Assembly (NCBI RefSeq): GCF_030272615.1
Contig: NC_081415.1
Coordinates: 262,560,925 to 262,618,924 of the forward strand
Reading direction: 5' to 3'
Origin: Cryptomeria japonica
Taxonomy: Eukaryota > Streptophyta > Pinopsida > Cupressales > Cupressaceae
Length of the DNA stretch: 58,000 nt
The notes beneath the pieces were generated by a model. That model was not told where the DNA came from. It saw only the letters and a list, made by a program, of their open reading frames with translations, and did not search any database. The number at the start of each line of letters is the position of its first letter. Within the stretch, counting starts at the first letter, position 1. Positions 10,851-22,510 of the stretch are shown one piece after another. A program made the translations under genes and the position numbers.

Positions 10851-13195
10851 AAATGGAGAAATTTTTGGTTTCATCTTGATGATCAGTGTGATCAGCGAAG
10901 TTGCTGCAAAGGAAAGCCCACCGTGGCTCACCTTGGAAGTTGGCAGTTAACTGATTTTGGGATTTTGCCTGTACACAGTCTTAGTTAATTTAGATGTGTT
11001 GTATTCTATGATCAAAAGGGCTTGAAGTAGAAAACAAATATTATCTTTCTTTGCAAAATCTAGCGTTTCAATTCTTTGAAGGGAAAATTTGACTACCTCA
11101 AAATGCTAGGAAGCTGGTTTATTCCTGACACTTTTTGTAACTACAAAACTAATTGACAAGGGCAATCTCCATTAAAGGCTATATACATTGTCCAAAATCC
11201 ATGTCTGATTCAGTTAGAATAGATATCACCATTTGTTTCACCTGTTAGCACTCAAACCAAAAGAACATGATTTTGTGAGCAAGAAAGAAGAACTAGAATT
11301 ATCTAGCATGCTTAAAGAAAATGTAAAGCTTATCTATGTCTTGAAGAAAAAGAAAGTTGCATGCACTGCTATTTTTTGTAGATATTTTAAGACAATGGAT
11401 GTTGAGATAAAATGGTCATGATTTCATGTTCTATAACGTGTAAAGCTTTATTCTCTTAACATTTATTGCAAGCCACTAAAAGGATATATTCATAGAGACT
11501 ATTACATTATATGACAATGATCATATTGTGACTATTTTCATGTATTTTGTAATATAGATAGTTGCCTATATTAATAAAAAATTTGGGAATTATATATCCC
11601 AATCATAGTAAGTGTCAACAATAGACATAAAGGCTTCTATCTATTTTTAAACTGGGTTGAACTACTTATAGTCTTATATACAATTCTTCTTTCAATAGAA
11701 ATGAAGATTCTTTTTTGTTTCTTGGACACATGGAGTGATCCCTATTATTGTTATATTGTTTATTTCTCACATATGGATTTTCAAGCTTTGGAAAGCTAAT
11801 ACATGTCTTTTTCATTTACATTTTACTATATAGTTTTTATAGTTTCACAAATTTTAGATGCACTACCAACAACACTATATCAGATTAACGGTTTATCTAT
11901 TCGTATTAACAATAACAACTAAATGGAATTGGTGGGAACGGGCCAAGAAGCTTGTCAGAAACTTTTCTGACACAACGGAAGTCATCACAATGATAATTGA
12001 ACCACTAGGAGTTGGAACATATGTATGCTTTAGATAAAAAAATCAACAACAGAGTCTGATATTGTAAACAAGAACCAAAATCAAGAGCAAGTATAGTCTA
12101 CAATCCCAAAGCATCCAATCTTAGCTCGAAAAGCTTCTTATAAGGGTAGTAAGTATATATTTTAAGCCATTATTTTCAACACCTGTCAAATCAACTAAAT
12201 ATGTGACTTGAAAAAGTTCTATAACAAAGAATTTCAATCAAGAACAAAGTATAATCAGACCTATATAGGGGAAACCAGAGGTTACAGATGGCTCTAAGGT
12301 TATACTAAAATCAATGAGAATTTGTTTGGAAAAATACATAAATACAGGGAATGAGAAGTGGAGAGAACATAAATTTATCAAAACATATGTAAATGGAAAT
12401 ATGATGTGAATCTTGTGACAGTACAACAATCAATTGCAACTAAGTATGACAAGAAAAGAAAAGAAATCTCAAACGTTTTACATTCCAAATTTCTTCCTCA
12501 ATTTTTGTTACCTAGTGACATTTTTCTTCTCGGTCTCACATATTATTACATAGGTTCAAGTCACATTTATTGCTTGATTTGTATTCCACATGCTAGTACA
12601 ACCCTATAGTCACCATTCATATCACATAACATCGAACATGCCAAGCAAAAAGAAGGCTAAGCTTGCATAACGTACAAATGATTTGGAGACCATTTAAGAA
12701 CTTGCCTTGTTATACTAAAAAATCGATCCAGGGTGTACCATTTTGACATGGGTAGGCATCCACCCATGAATCCAATGTAGAAGAATTATTCTTCACAAAA
12801 AGATGACAAGGTTGCTTTAAGTTACCAACCTGGTTTACCAGATTTTAAGCAGTTGCAATCTGTTCGTTCCATTGCATCAATAATTAAAAGAGAGACATTT
12901 TATATGCAATTGCAGTTAGTGCACCCTAGGAGGTAAGTTCTGTTAATCTTTGATCTGGTTTCTGTTTAATCGTTGTATAGTCAGTTTTTGCTAGGATGTT
13001 TGTGACAACTAAAGTATAGATAATAAGACTTGATTCAATGAGCTAGAGGCAAAAGCCTTTGTATACAAAATAATTAAGTCTAATATGAGTAGATCCTCAT
13101 ATAACAATATTATTAGAAAACAGGGTTCCATTTCAAATGATGGAATAGAAAGCTAGGATTGTCAATTTGAAGCCTTGACTGTGGAATCCTTTTAG
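10851..13195. other. No supported gene
   Basis: AT-rich sequence with only short open frames, none with recognisable motifs. It may be intron or UTR-like flank of the decayed PPR locus downstream, but nothing in the sequence proves it. Confidence 0.35.
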
Positions 13196-13352
13196 GAAGC
13201 GAGAAAACTATTTGAGGAAATGCCAAAGAGAAATTTTGGATTGTGGATCGTTATGGTTATGGCATGTACGCATAATGAGTTGGTTGAGTAGGCTATGGAA
13301 CTGTTTAATAGAATGCCCGAGGAAAATAAGTTCTTCTAGACTACAATGATCG
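13196..13352 (+). pseudogene. PPR (pentatricopeptide repeat) gene fragment 1
   Basis: Translation in the frame beginning at 13,196 gives EARKLFEEMPKRN, then later AMELFNRMPEEN, the typical helix B end of PPR motifs from plant organellar RNA-binding proteins. Two in-frame stops interrupt about 52 codons (near 13,289 and 13,337), and no complete 35-residue repeat array or targeting peptide is present. The peptide EARKLFEEMP recurs at 14,617-14,650, so this and fragment 2 derive from the same gene or close paralogues. Confidence 0.7.
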
Positions 13353-14490
13353 TAGGGATGAAAGAGAAAGATAGTGGGTCCTAAATGTGATAGTCTTTCA
13401 CCAAGACAAAGGGAATTGTTTTCATAGTTGAGGACAACATGTAAGTACAAAGGACATGAAATAGCATTTTCAAAATGCATAGTGAATGTGGATCACAATG
13501 ATCGAAGGTAAATCATATAGGGTATTGACAAAAGGCTAGAAAGACAACTAAATCATAGTTTGATGCACATGGCAGGGGCCTTGCAAGCAACAGGGTTACT
13601 CAACGCTAATATCAATGCTTTCAACTTATTTATGACAACCCGTGCAATTCAAACATTCTTGTATGATAGTTATAGAAACATGATGATAGAAGAGTCAAAT
13701 AGAATGAAGCCAGTGGAGTAAAATATTAAAATTGAAAAATATGGAGAATGTTCTCTCAGTCTTTCAATAGGTTTCATAGCAGCCTTTTAATCTTTGTGGT
13801 AGGGTGGTCTTTACATAAGTCGCTCCTAAATTTTAAGTTTGAAATGTTTGTTCTGTGCTCATCTAAAATACTTAAGTCAAAGTTGGAAACAACACCATCT
13901 AGTATGAAAACCAAAAATCATGTAGCATCTTCCAGTTGCACAACTTCTGTTCGAGCACCTAGAATATGTGAGCATATAGAACATGGTGAAGCAAGGAATG
14001 TCATCAAGGATAAAGCATTGTCAACATCAATAGGATGAAAACAACACATGGAAAACAATAATTTAATCTATTGGATGGAGAGAGCCATTCAATGCTTATG
14101 TTTGTAACTGATATAAAACAAAACAATTCTACTAATACAGTGTCCTTTATGAATTTGGATTTTTTTTTTGGGGGGTGGAAATAGATAGCAAGAGGAGTAT
14201 TGTAAAAGATACAAAATGCAAGGCTGATCTTGAAGACATGGATGGAACCTATTCATCCAGATCCCATGAAATGCATTTCCTTCATGGGTTCCCCTAAAGA
14301 GGAGGAAGTTGCCTTTATGCAGTTTCTTGGGTGAGATATATATGCCAAAGTGGAGCCCTTGACAGACCGTAGACACTTACAACAGCCTCGTGCATAACAC
14401 AGGGTGGAATCTACAATGATGGTATATACAAAGTACAAGCAACAATAAGTTCATTAATTTTTGCCTATGGTCTACCCTGGAGGCTGAGTT
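13353..14490. other. Spacer between PPR fragments
   Basis: A 96-codon plus-strand open frame at 13,748-14,038 has no recognisable motif and I do not call it a gene. A T10-G6 run lies near 14,160. Nothing else could be supported. Confidence 0.35.
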
Positions 14491-14494
14491 AGTT

Positions 14495-14737
14495 GTGTTG
14501 TGTTTATATGATGGGTGTTTGGATAAGGCAGAAGAGATTTTTGGGAAGATGCATGTAAGAGATTTGACTTCGTGGAATACCATGATTGCAGGGTATGCAC
14601 AAAATGGACTGAATGGGGAAGCGAGAAAACTATTTGAGGAGATGCCAGAGAGGAATGTTGGATCATGGACTGCTGCAACCCTGAAGAAGCCAGTTCTCTC
14701 AGAAAACTTTCTAACTTCAAGAATAGATGAATACTAA
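14495..14737 (+). pseudogene. PPR (PLS-class) gene fragment 2
   Basis: The 80-codon open frame reads CLDKAEEIFGKM, then RDLTSWNTMIAGYAQNG and EARKLFEEMPERN, the spacing and consensus of plant PLS-class PPR proteins, which bind organellar RNA. After about codon 62 (near 14,680) the match ends abruptly and the frame stops at 14,735. Full-length members have ten or more repeats, so this is a remnant of about one and a half motifs, or a single exon-like piece. No start codon in context or organelle-targeting sequence is visible. Confidence 0.75.
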
Positions 14738-15094
14738 TGTTTGTCTATTGAGTTATGGTTCAGACCATTGGTAAGATGGATTTCTATTCACAACCCAAAG
14801 TGTGTTCCCCTTATTGAAAATGTTGTTGCAGTTATTCTTATTATTGTTACACTCTTATATTTTTGGTTCGTGGTTTTACTTTCTAACCCTGTTTAGCATC
14901 AACTCAAAAATTTTAAACTAATTTTAAATATGTTTTCATTGCTGAATCTCTGAAGGTGAAAATGATTTAATGGCTAACATGTGGTGAATCATATGTAAAG
15001 GAAAATGTTAGAATATATCGAAAGAAAAGTTTGGAACCATTTAAAGGAATAAAATATGCAGACACGGGCAAAATGATAGAAAAAAAACCTATTT
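14738..15094. other. No supported gene
   Basis: AT-rich; nothing recognised. Confidence 0.4.
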
Positions 15095-16150
15095 TCTGAA
15101 AATTTGCAAAGATAAAAAAAATCCACACACATTCTGCTCAATAGGTTCCGTAAAAATCCTAGGCGTAAACACACGAAAGCAAACCTCTAGCAGAATAGAA
15201 CAATTTTTCCTGCAGAATCTATGAAGGTAAAAGCGAGGCCATGTTCGCTCAACGCTAAAAAGAAATTTCACATCATGCGTTTATTACTATTATTTTACAC
15301 TGTCATCTCCCACTTGCACAGCAATAGGTCCTCTGGCCTGCATGCCCAAAACAAAAGCCCTAGCCATCTGTGCGTAGACCTCATTCCTCCCATTTCACTT
15401 CATTTTTATGAGGCTCTCACTTTCAGGCACCCGCACTCCTTCTGAGATCTTGTTTTCGCCTCCTTCCTCTGTATCTAAGTGTTCTCCTACATCGAGGTTC
15501 TCAATGCCTTCCCATCCACCATCTATAGCCTGCCAATGCTTCTACCTTACAGTGAATCATTAAAACATGAGGACATTCCTCTGCCTAATAGAGGATTAAA
15601 CCTAGCATATCATTGCCATCGAATAAATAAAGCCACCCTATTGATCATGCAAACATATTTTTATTCACTATTTAACGCAGAGCCTTGCAGGAACTAAAAA
15701 TTTAGCAATTTAATCGATGCCTACAAAGAGAAAAATAATCTATGCACACATTTTGCTCAACGGGTTCTGCAAATATCATAACAAAGAAGATTTCACTAAA
15801 GAATCACTGAAGGTAAAAAGGTGACGGCTCCAGGACAGCTGAACGCTAAAAATGTTGCATCATATGTTTATCAATATTCTTTCACTATCATCTTCCACCT
15901 ACGTAGCAACATGTTCTCTGCCCCTGCACGCAAATAGAAACCCTAAGAGCCATTTGTCTACAACCCTTGTTCCTCGCCACAAAACCTTGCCAAAGCTACA
16001 GGTGCAATCGGAAATGCCAATGCTAATAAAATTAAATACAACATCATGTGTTTATAAATATTATTTTACACTACCATCTCCCACTTGTGCAACAACAATT
16101 GCTCTAGCCTACATGCCCAAAATGAAAGCCTCACCGTATGGCCTCAACCC
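15095..16150 (+). repeat. Three diverged copies of a direct repeat
   Basis: Copies at about 15,095-15,400, 15,741-15,970 and 16,018-16,150 share landmarks in the same order: a TTTGCTCAA-type block, AACGCTAAAAA, a CATCATG(T/C)GTTTAT block, CATCTCCCACTTG-like and CATGCCCAAAA. Small open frames across each copy encode related short peptides but lack any known motif. Confidence 0.65.
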
Positions 16151-16545
16151 CAAATGCCAACTGCTTGCCCTATTTTGACGGCCTTGCTTTACTGTTCTCC
16201 TGCATTGGGCTCTGCACTATCTCCGTCTTCGCCATCTACAGAATACCATACACTCCAGTTCTACAGGCACCGCCAAAGCCCACCTCGTTTCATGTGAAGG
16301 AAAGTATATTGCTCCAAAAATTTAATCCAATGAGAAGCCATAGAATTCATTCATTTATGCATTTGGATTAAAACTTGTTTAAATCAAACAACATAAACAT
16401 TGCAAAATAAGAAACTGCCAGAACTAAACATTTTATATCTGCAATGTGATTGGCAGGAGATAATAGGAACTATTGGAAATATAACGAATGCCCTCGACAA
16501 TAGTTCCTTGAAAGGCAAGAACTAATAAAATAAAATCCTTCACAA

Positions 16546-16622
16546 TAGACTATCATTTTCCCTCAATATATAACTCCTTTGCACACATATCATTATTAAA
16601 GAAATGAACCTCACTTAATAAA
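16546..16622 (+). repeat. ~78-bp dispersed repeat, copy 2
   Basis: Nearly identical to 9,941-10,018. It is bounded on both sides by a further short direct repeat containing TAAAATAAAATCCTTCACA (about 16,527-16,545 and 16,624-16,643). Confidence 0.9.
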
Positions 16623-16643
16623 TTAAAATAAAATCCTTCACAC

Positions 16644-17568
16644 AAATGAAACCATTTAAAGAGATCAATGAAAATTAAAAAGAAACACTGATTTTTTAAT
16701 AATAGTAAATTTGTCTTGTTATCAGGAAAAGCATATTTTTTCATTTATATATAATTTTTTTTTTTAAGATATATTATTTTTTATTATTTAAATGTATTTT
16801 TACTAAGTTACCAGGTTCTTCTATTTTAACTCCAGTCCTAGTACTAGTACTATTTGGGTATTGGTACCAATACGGTCCAGGTTCTTCCTAGGTACAACTT
16901 GGGTTCTTCCTGGGTCCCTAGGTTCTCTATGGGTCCTTTTGTGAAGAACCCACAAAGAACCCAAGCATTCAACAAGTACCAAGGGTCATGCCCAAGCATA
17001 GTTTCATAAAAGGTTAGTAAACTTTGTAACAACATTTTTTATCAGAATATGCCAACAAGCAATCAATTAAATATCATTTCAGTTAGATTTGCGAGTAATA
17101 CATATGAGCACAAGGTTAGTAAACTTTATATCAAAAATATTGAGATTGATTTCAATTAATTTTCATTATGCATATGAAGTAGTTGTTTTCTTATGTTTTG
17201 TGAATTCACTTTCCTTATGTTGTTAATAATTTGGCATTTTGTCAAGTGTTTGAAAAACGAATTTGAACCAACTTCTACACTTAACACAGTTAGTGGTAGT
17301 GGCAATCCAATTGATTGTGGTTCAAGTTCAAATTAAATTGAACCAAATGTTGATATTGACCTTGACTCTTTTGATGAAGAACATGAATATTAAAATCAAT
17401 TATCATTTGAATTTTCATTGTATAATGACATTTTGAAACTTGAGTATTTTCATTTTTGCAAATTATAAATGAGGCATCAAAATATTCTATTTTTTGATAT
17501 TTATTGGCAATTATGGATTTATGAGTATCAAACTTCTTGTAGTTATACAATGACATAGTCTATAATGT

Positions 17569-17571
<3 letters not shown>
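16644..17571. other. No supported gene
   Basis: Includes a T-rich run (about 16,750-16,765) and a GGTTCTTCCTGGGT-like motif repeated near 16,875-16,935. No coding signal. Confidence 0.4.

Positions 17572-17607
<36 letters not shown>
17572..17607. repeat. (TA)n microsatellite
   Basis: About 36 bp of alternating A and T. Confidence 0.9.
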
Positions 17608-17609
<2 letters not shown>

Positions 17610-17616
17610 TGTATGT

Positions 17617-19002
17617 ATATATGTAATGCCTGCCAAAATACCCTAGATAAATACAACCAACTAACATACAACTAGAGATAATAGTTTTTTTTAAGCATCT
17701 ACTAACACAACACATTAAACCAAGATTACCCAAAAGCATTATTTAACATCTACAAGATTACATAGATGATCCTTAATGTTTACATAACATCATAATTATG
17801 CAAGCGAAACACAATACAACATCTACCATTCCCTAGAGTACTTCAACACCCATCACATAAATAACTCTAACACATAAACACATCTCAATCTCTGATACCA
17901 TTTAACATCCTTTACATTCATTTCCTAATCAATTACTTTCCTTCTTAACATGAGAATCATTATTCAACAAATATCCTATCATATCCCCATTATCCTTTTG
18001 ATTCATTTTAAAACACCAAACCAAATGTTCCTAATCCCTTTCTAAACTATTTAACATATCAAGTCATCATGAATTCTCAATTAGGCATTGTCTAATGTAA
18101 ACTTGTTCACTTCCTTAAGTATAACCGCACATCCTACAAGATACACATTCCAATCCATATTCTAGAGATATCCATGAACCAAGAATAACATCATTTCCGT
18201 TAAAATATTCATATAATGCTAACATGCACATCACTCAATCATATGGTTTCTTCCAATCTAGAATTACATACATAATGAATATCCAATTACAACATAGTCA
18301 TTTATAATGATTTCAACAACCATATTCTATTACAATACATCATGATCTTGAACCACTATAAATCCTATTACATATGATTACTAGATACTATTACATATTC
18401 TTCCTTTATAATTATGCCTTCCTCATAATACAAGATACATAATCTTAATTTCTGATACATATAATATACTCCAAGAATCCATCTACATGAAGAGAAGATA
18501 TGAATCCACATTCACACACAAGAGAATCCAAAAAAAAACATCCCAATGGAAGAAGACATCAAACCACCCGACCATGTGGAGCCAAAGGAACCACCCCCCA
18601 TGCTAGGAGATGACACAAGATCCCACACACACTCTATATCTAGGCTGACACCTAACAACCAAAGGATAACACTCCACACATTCATGCAACTAAAACAAAA
18701 CACAAAAAAACATAAGACCTCCAAAGGCAACTCGCAAAATCAAGACTCGAGGTACTAGGATCTACATGTAGGGAAAGTGTGTCATCACATGCGACAAATA
18801 GGAACCTGGGTACCTATCCCATCCATACCTGGTTATGTGTCTCAACCATCCTAGATGCACATTCAGAGCCATCTCAACCTTGAAGGATTAAGGGAGATTA
18901 TCTTACCTATATCACCAAGGCCTTCCCAATCCTATCCTAGATCACTACCACTGGGCAAGGTAAAGGGGCCACCAACCATTTCTTATCTTATTAAGATGAA
19001 CT
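17617..19002 (-). mobile_element. Probable Ty3/gypsy LTR remnant
   Basis: No coding signal. Around 18,765-18,835 the sequence, read in reverse complement, shares a GTGTGATGACAC..CCCTAC block and neighbouring words with 57,085-57,125, and the left end begins TGTAATGCC after the TA tract. Boundaries and orientation are tentative. The 70-codon frames on both strands at 18,512-18,758 overlap each other and lack motifs. Confidence 0.35.
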
Positions 19003-20286
19003 TGTTGGCAACAATAATGAAGGAAAACTAAGAAGGGGGTTGGGGGGGGGGGGGGGGGGGGTAATCAATTTTCACCAGACAACACCAAGATTTTGATGTG
19101 GAAAAACCATTTAAGAGAAAAACCACGATGGGAACCTACCCACAATAAGATGACACTCTGTAGTAGTATGTGTAAATATTATAATGGGGAATGCACATGC
19201 ATTCAGGAACACTTCCTAGAGCTTACAAATCAAAATACAATGAGCCGGAAGGCTATAACCCTCAGAGAAGTCTAACTGACTTACAAAAAGATTTGGACTA
19301 CAATCCGGAATAAATGAATTGCAATAATAGCATCTGCAGATGCATGATGAAAGTTCGGGTTAAGCACAATGTTTGCTCTGCAATGGTCCAATCTCAATAT
19401 ACCACATCAAAAGATGAATTCACTTGTTCCCACCTTTACAACTCTCTGATAATGCAGACACACCACCAATACATGAATTACATGAATATGACACCTATTT
19501 ATACAAATAATCAACCTTGACAACAAGGTTAGCTAAACCCTTAACACCTAATTACAAAGTTACATCACATGATACAAAGATCGACCACTAGAACAATACA
19601 ATGATATACATGACATAAAATGGAGCTAAATGAAATCTGCAACCACACAACACCATCAAAAATTATGCCAAGATCAAAAAAACCGCATCAAAAAAACATG
19701 CTCACCATTAGAAAAACTACATAACACGAAGAACACCACCAGATCATGAAAATCAGCAACTCACACAATGATCAACGTGGATCATCAAAAAAAATAGGAT
19801 ACAATTAGGAAACACTAACAAGCACATTAGAATCATCAACAATGGCCGCAACAACACCATCTTTCAAATCTTCATCGATCAACATCTGAACCTCAAAAAC
19901 ACTCGAACAACAACTGCCACGAAAAAAGGATAACTTGCAGAGCACCAAATCATAAACCATCTGAAATGAAGATACACATGAACATCCCAAACACTCTCCC
20001 AAAATAAAAACTCAAGATCTAATCACATTGGAATATACTAGAAGAAATACCGAACTCTACAAAGCACTGATTAAAAAAAACTAAACCGCAATCTGGATCA
20101 TATGATATGATCAATTAAGCTTCTCAGATTACTGAAACCAATACAAAAAGATGTTCTCATACTAGAGATACTCCATACATCAAACATGATCCCAATAAGC
20201 CAATCTACAACAACCGGAGCAATGAATCACAGGAATATGTTAACATCAATAACAGTAACATATCCTAGTAGAAACAATGATCAACA
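19003..20286 (-). mobile_element. Sirevirus-like Ty1/copia LTR (3' LTR, minus orientation)
   Basis: On the plus strand it starts TGTTGGCAACA at 19,003 and ends CAACA at 20,282-20,286, so the termini are TGTTG..CAACA. Immediately to the right lies the complement of a polypurine tract (plus strand ATCTCCCCTTTGG), which identifies this as the 3' LTR of a minus-strand element. A G20 run sits at 19,042-19,061 and a minus-strand TATAAATA box at 19,497-19,504. No pol gene remains adjacent. Confidence 0.75.
19497..19504 (-). promoter_or_regulatory. TATA box of copia LTR
   Basis: Minus-strand TATAAATA in the middle of the LTR, where U3 would end. Positioning supports an LTR promoter; activity is not shown. 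Confidence 0.5.
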
Positions 20287-20559
20287 ATCTCCCCTTTGGC
20301 ATTGATGACAACATATGAATGTGAAAAAAAATCAATGCAAAGAAAGAAGATATCTCCAACAAACTCCCCCTAAGATCAGGCAAATAAAAGATTTTTTCAC
20401 ATGTTTCTCTCCCACTTTAACATCAATGACAAAGGTCCTCAAAACAAAAAACCAAACTTACTCCCCATCTTAGAATAAACTTATCTCTAGGGTATGTGCA
20501 GGATCATGGTGTGCTAAAACAGGCCCGTAAGTGGCAATGAAATTTCAAAAAAATCAGTG
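20287..20559 (-). mobile_element. 3' internal untranslated region and PPT of copia element, unit 1
   Basis: The minus strand carries several purine-rich GGGGGAG-like tracts (complements near 20,290, 20,366, 20,410 and 20,462). This is the pattern known between pol and the 3' LTR of Sireviruses. No coding frame. Confidence 0.65.
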
Positions 20560-21126
20560 CATAACACGAAGAACACCACCAGATCATGAAAACCAGCAAC
20601 TCACACAATGATCAACGTGGATCATCAAAACAAATAGGATACAATTAGGAAACACTAACAAGCACGTTAGAATCATCAACAATGGCCACAACAACACCAT
20701 CTTTCAAATCTTCATCGATCAACATCTGAACCTCAAAAACACTCGAACAACAACTGTCACAAAAAAAGGATAACTTGCAGAGCACCAAATCATAAACCAT
20801 CTGAAACGAAAATACACATGAACATCCCAAACACTCTCCCAAAATAAAAATTCAAGATCTAATCACATCGGAATATACCAGAGGAAATACTGAACTCTAC
20901 AAAGCACTGATAAAAAAAAACTAAACTGCAAACTGGATCATATGATATGATCAATTAAGCTTCTCATATTACTGAAACCAATACAGAAAGATGCTCTGAT
21001 ACTAGAGATACTCCATACATCAAACATGATCCCAATAAGCCAATCTGCAACAACTGGAGCAATGAATCACAGGAATATATTAACATCAATGACAGTAACA
21101 TATCCTAGCAGAAACAATGACCAACA
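20560..21126 (-). mobile_element. Partial copia LTR, duplicated unit 2
   Basis: Repeats 19,720-20,286 and ends CCAACA at 21,121-21,126, next to a second copy of the polypurine tract. The 65-codon minus-strand frame at 20,645-20,842 and its twin at 19,805-20,002 are LTR sequence, not genes. Confidence 0.8.
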
Positions 21127-21398
21127 ATCTCCCCTTTGGCATTGATGACAACATATGAATGTGAAAAAAAATCAATGCAAAGAAAGAAGATATCTCCAGC
21201 AAACTCCCCCTAAGATCAGGCAAATAAAAGATTTTTTCAGATGTTTCTCTCCCCCTTTAACATCAATGACAAAGGTCCTCAAAACAAAAAACCAAACTTA
21301 CTCCCCCTCTTAGAATAAACATATCTCTAGGGTATGTGCAGGATCATGGTGTGCCAAAACAAACCCTTAAGTGGCAATGAAATTTCAGAAAAATCAGA
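21127..21398 (-). mobile_element. 3' internal region and PPT of copia element, unit 2
   Basis: Second copy of the internal segment, with better preserved GGGGGAG tracts (complements near 21,206, 21,250 and 21,302). Confidence 0.65.
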
Positions 21399-22203
21399 GT
21401 TATGCAACTTGACATGAAAATTTGAATAAGTTGTGAACATTATTTTTAAAATATGTAAGAAGAGAATATATAGAAAATTGAATTTAGTTTCTAAGCTACT
21501 AGTTGTGTTTTGGAAAAAAAAATCCTATTTGATGAAAATTTCAAATTTCAATGCAGTGGTACTAAAATTTCAGGAAAAAAATAAGAAGTAGACGTATGTC
21601 TGACCACCCTAATCACAATAAAATCTTAATCCTTTTTTATAATATTTATAATATAAGTATTAGACTCATGTCCGGATGTGACACATATTTTTTTTTAATT
21701 TTTTATGAATTAAATAATTATTTATGATTTTTTTACTACAGTTTTTCAAAAATTCAGAAACTCCTACATCTGACCACCTTAACTTGGTCAAAACCTTATG
21801 AAACTTAATTTTTAAAAATTTTTCCCTATAGTAGACGAAGCATAGGATGTGACGCATGTTTCGGTTTCAAAAAATGTTTATACCGTTTGAAAGTTATGAG
21901 TGTTTTTTCATCAATATATCAATCAGTACTATTGTCAAAATTCAATTAGAAAATAAATAATAATTATTTACTAAAGTCGAAATAACAAAAGCCTTATATT
22001 GTTGGAAATCTCGGAACATCCTTAAAAAACCCTTTTCGTTTTATCAATTTTGGCTAGAAAAAAAGTCATCAGCCACCAGTGTAAAGTCTGGAAAATCAAG
22101 GAATACTGAAAAACACGTTTTTTCAGTTGACTTTCTAGGCTTGTCACTTCCAAGCCTAAAACCAAAGCATTCCCGAGCCGAAATTTGAAATTTGAAAATT
22201 TGA
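21399..22203. other. Non-coding, internally repetitive spacer
   Basis: Two diverged copies of a block containing TCTGACCACC...GGATGTGAC occur at about 21,600-21,690 and 21,767-21,865. No gene recognised. Confidence 0.45.
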
Positions 22204-22257
22204 GTACAAAAATCGGATATCGGATAAAATTGGATATCCGATATCTGATTTTTGTAC
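22204..22257. repeat. ATCGGATATC inverted repeat
   Basis: Arms beginning GTACAAAAATCGGATATCGG and its near-complement flank a short AT spacer. Similar motifs recur at 22,322-22,360, 29,622-29,655, 29,718-29,756 and 30,096-30,110. Confidence 0.75.
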
Positions 22258-22370
22258 AAAAATTTGCAGTCCCCAAAGAATTTCCCTTTGCTGCCATTTA
22301 TGAAGTAAACTGCCACATGGCAAAAATCCGATATCCAATTTCGAATATCAGATTTTATTAGTCATATTTT

Positions 22371-22397
22371 AGAGAGAGAGAGAAGGAGAGGGAGAGA

Positions 22398-22468
<71 letters not shown>

Positions 22469-22510
22469 AGAGAGAGAGAGAAAGAGGGAGAGAGAGGGAG
22501 AGAGAGAGGG
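22371..22510. repeat. (GA)n microsatellite
   Basis: About 140 bp of AG dinucleotides with a few GGG interruptions, ending directly at the satellite array. Confidence 0.95.

Larger units (their letters stand above)
19720..21398. repeat. 840-bp tandem direct duplication
   Basis: 19,720-20,559 and 20,560-21,398 align at a constant offset of 840 bp with few differences. Each unit holds the inner part of the LTR, the LTR terminus, the polypurine tract and about 270 bp of element-internal sequence, so the duplication spans the LTR/internal junction. Confidence 0.9.

Noticed and set aside
13748-14038. 96-codon plus-strand frame
   Set aside because: No motif, no splice or promoter context, and no similarity to the PPR fragments nearby.
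19805-20842. Twin 65-codon minus-strand frames starting MGECLGCSC
   Set aside because: Both come from the duplicated LTR segment and have no independent support.
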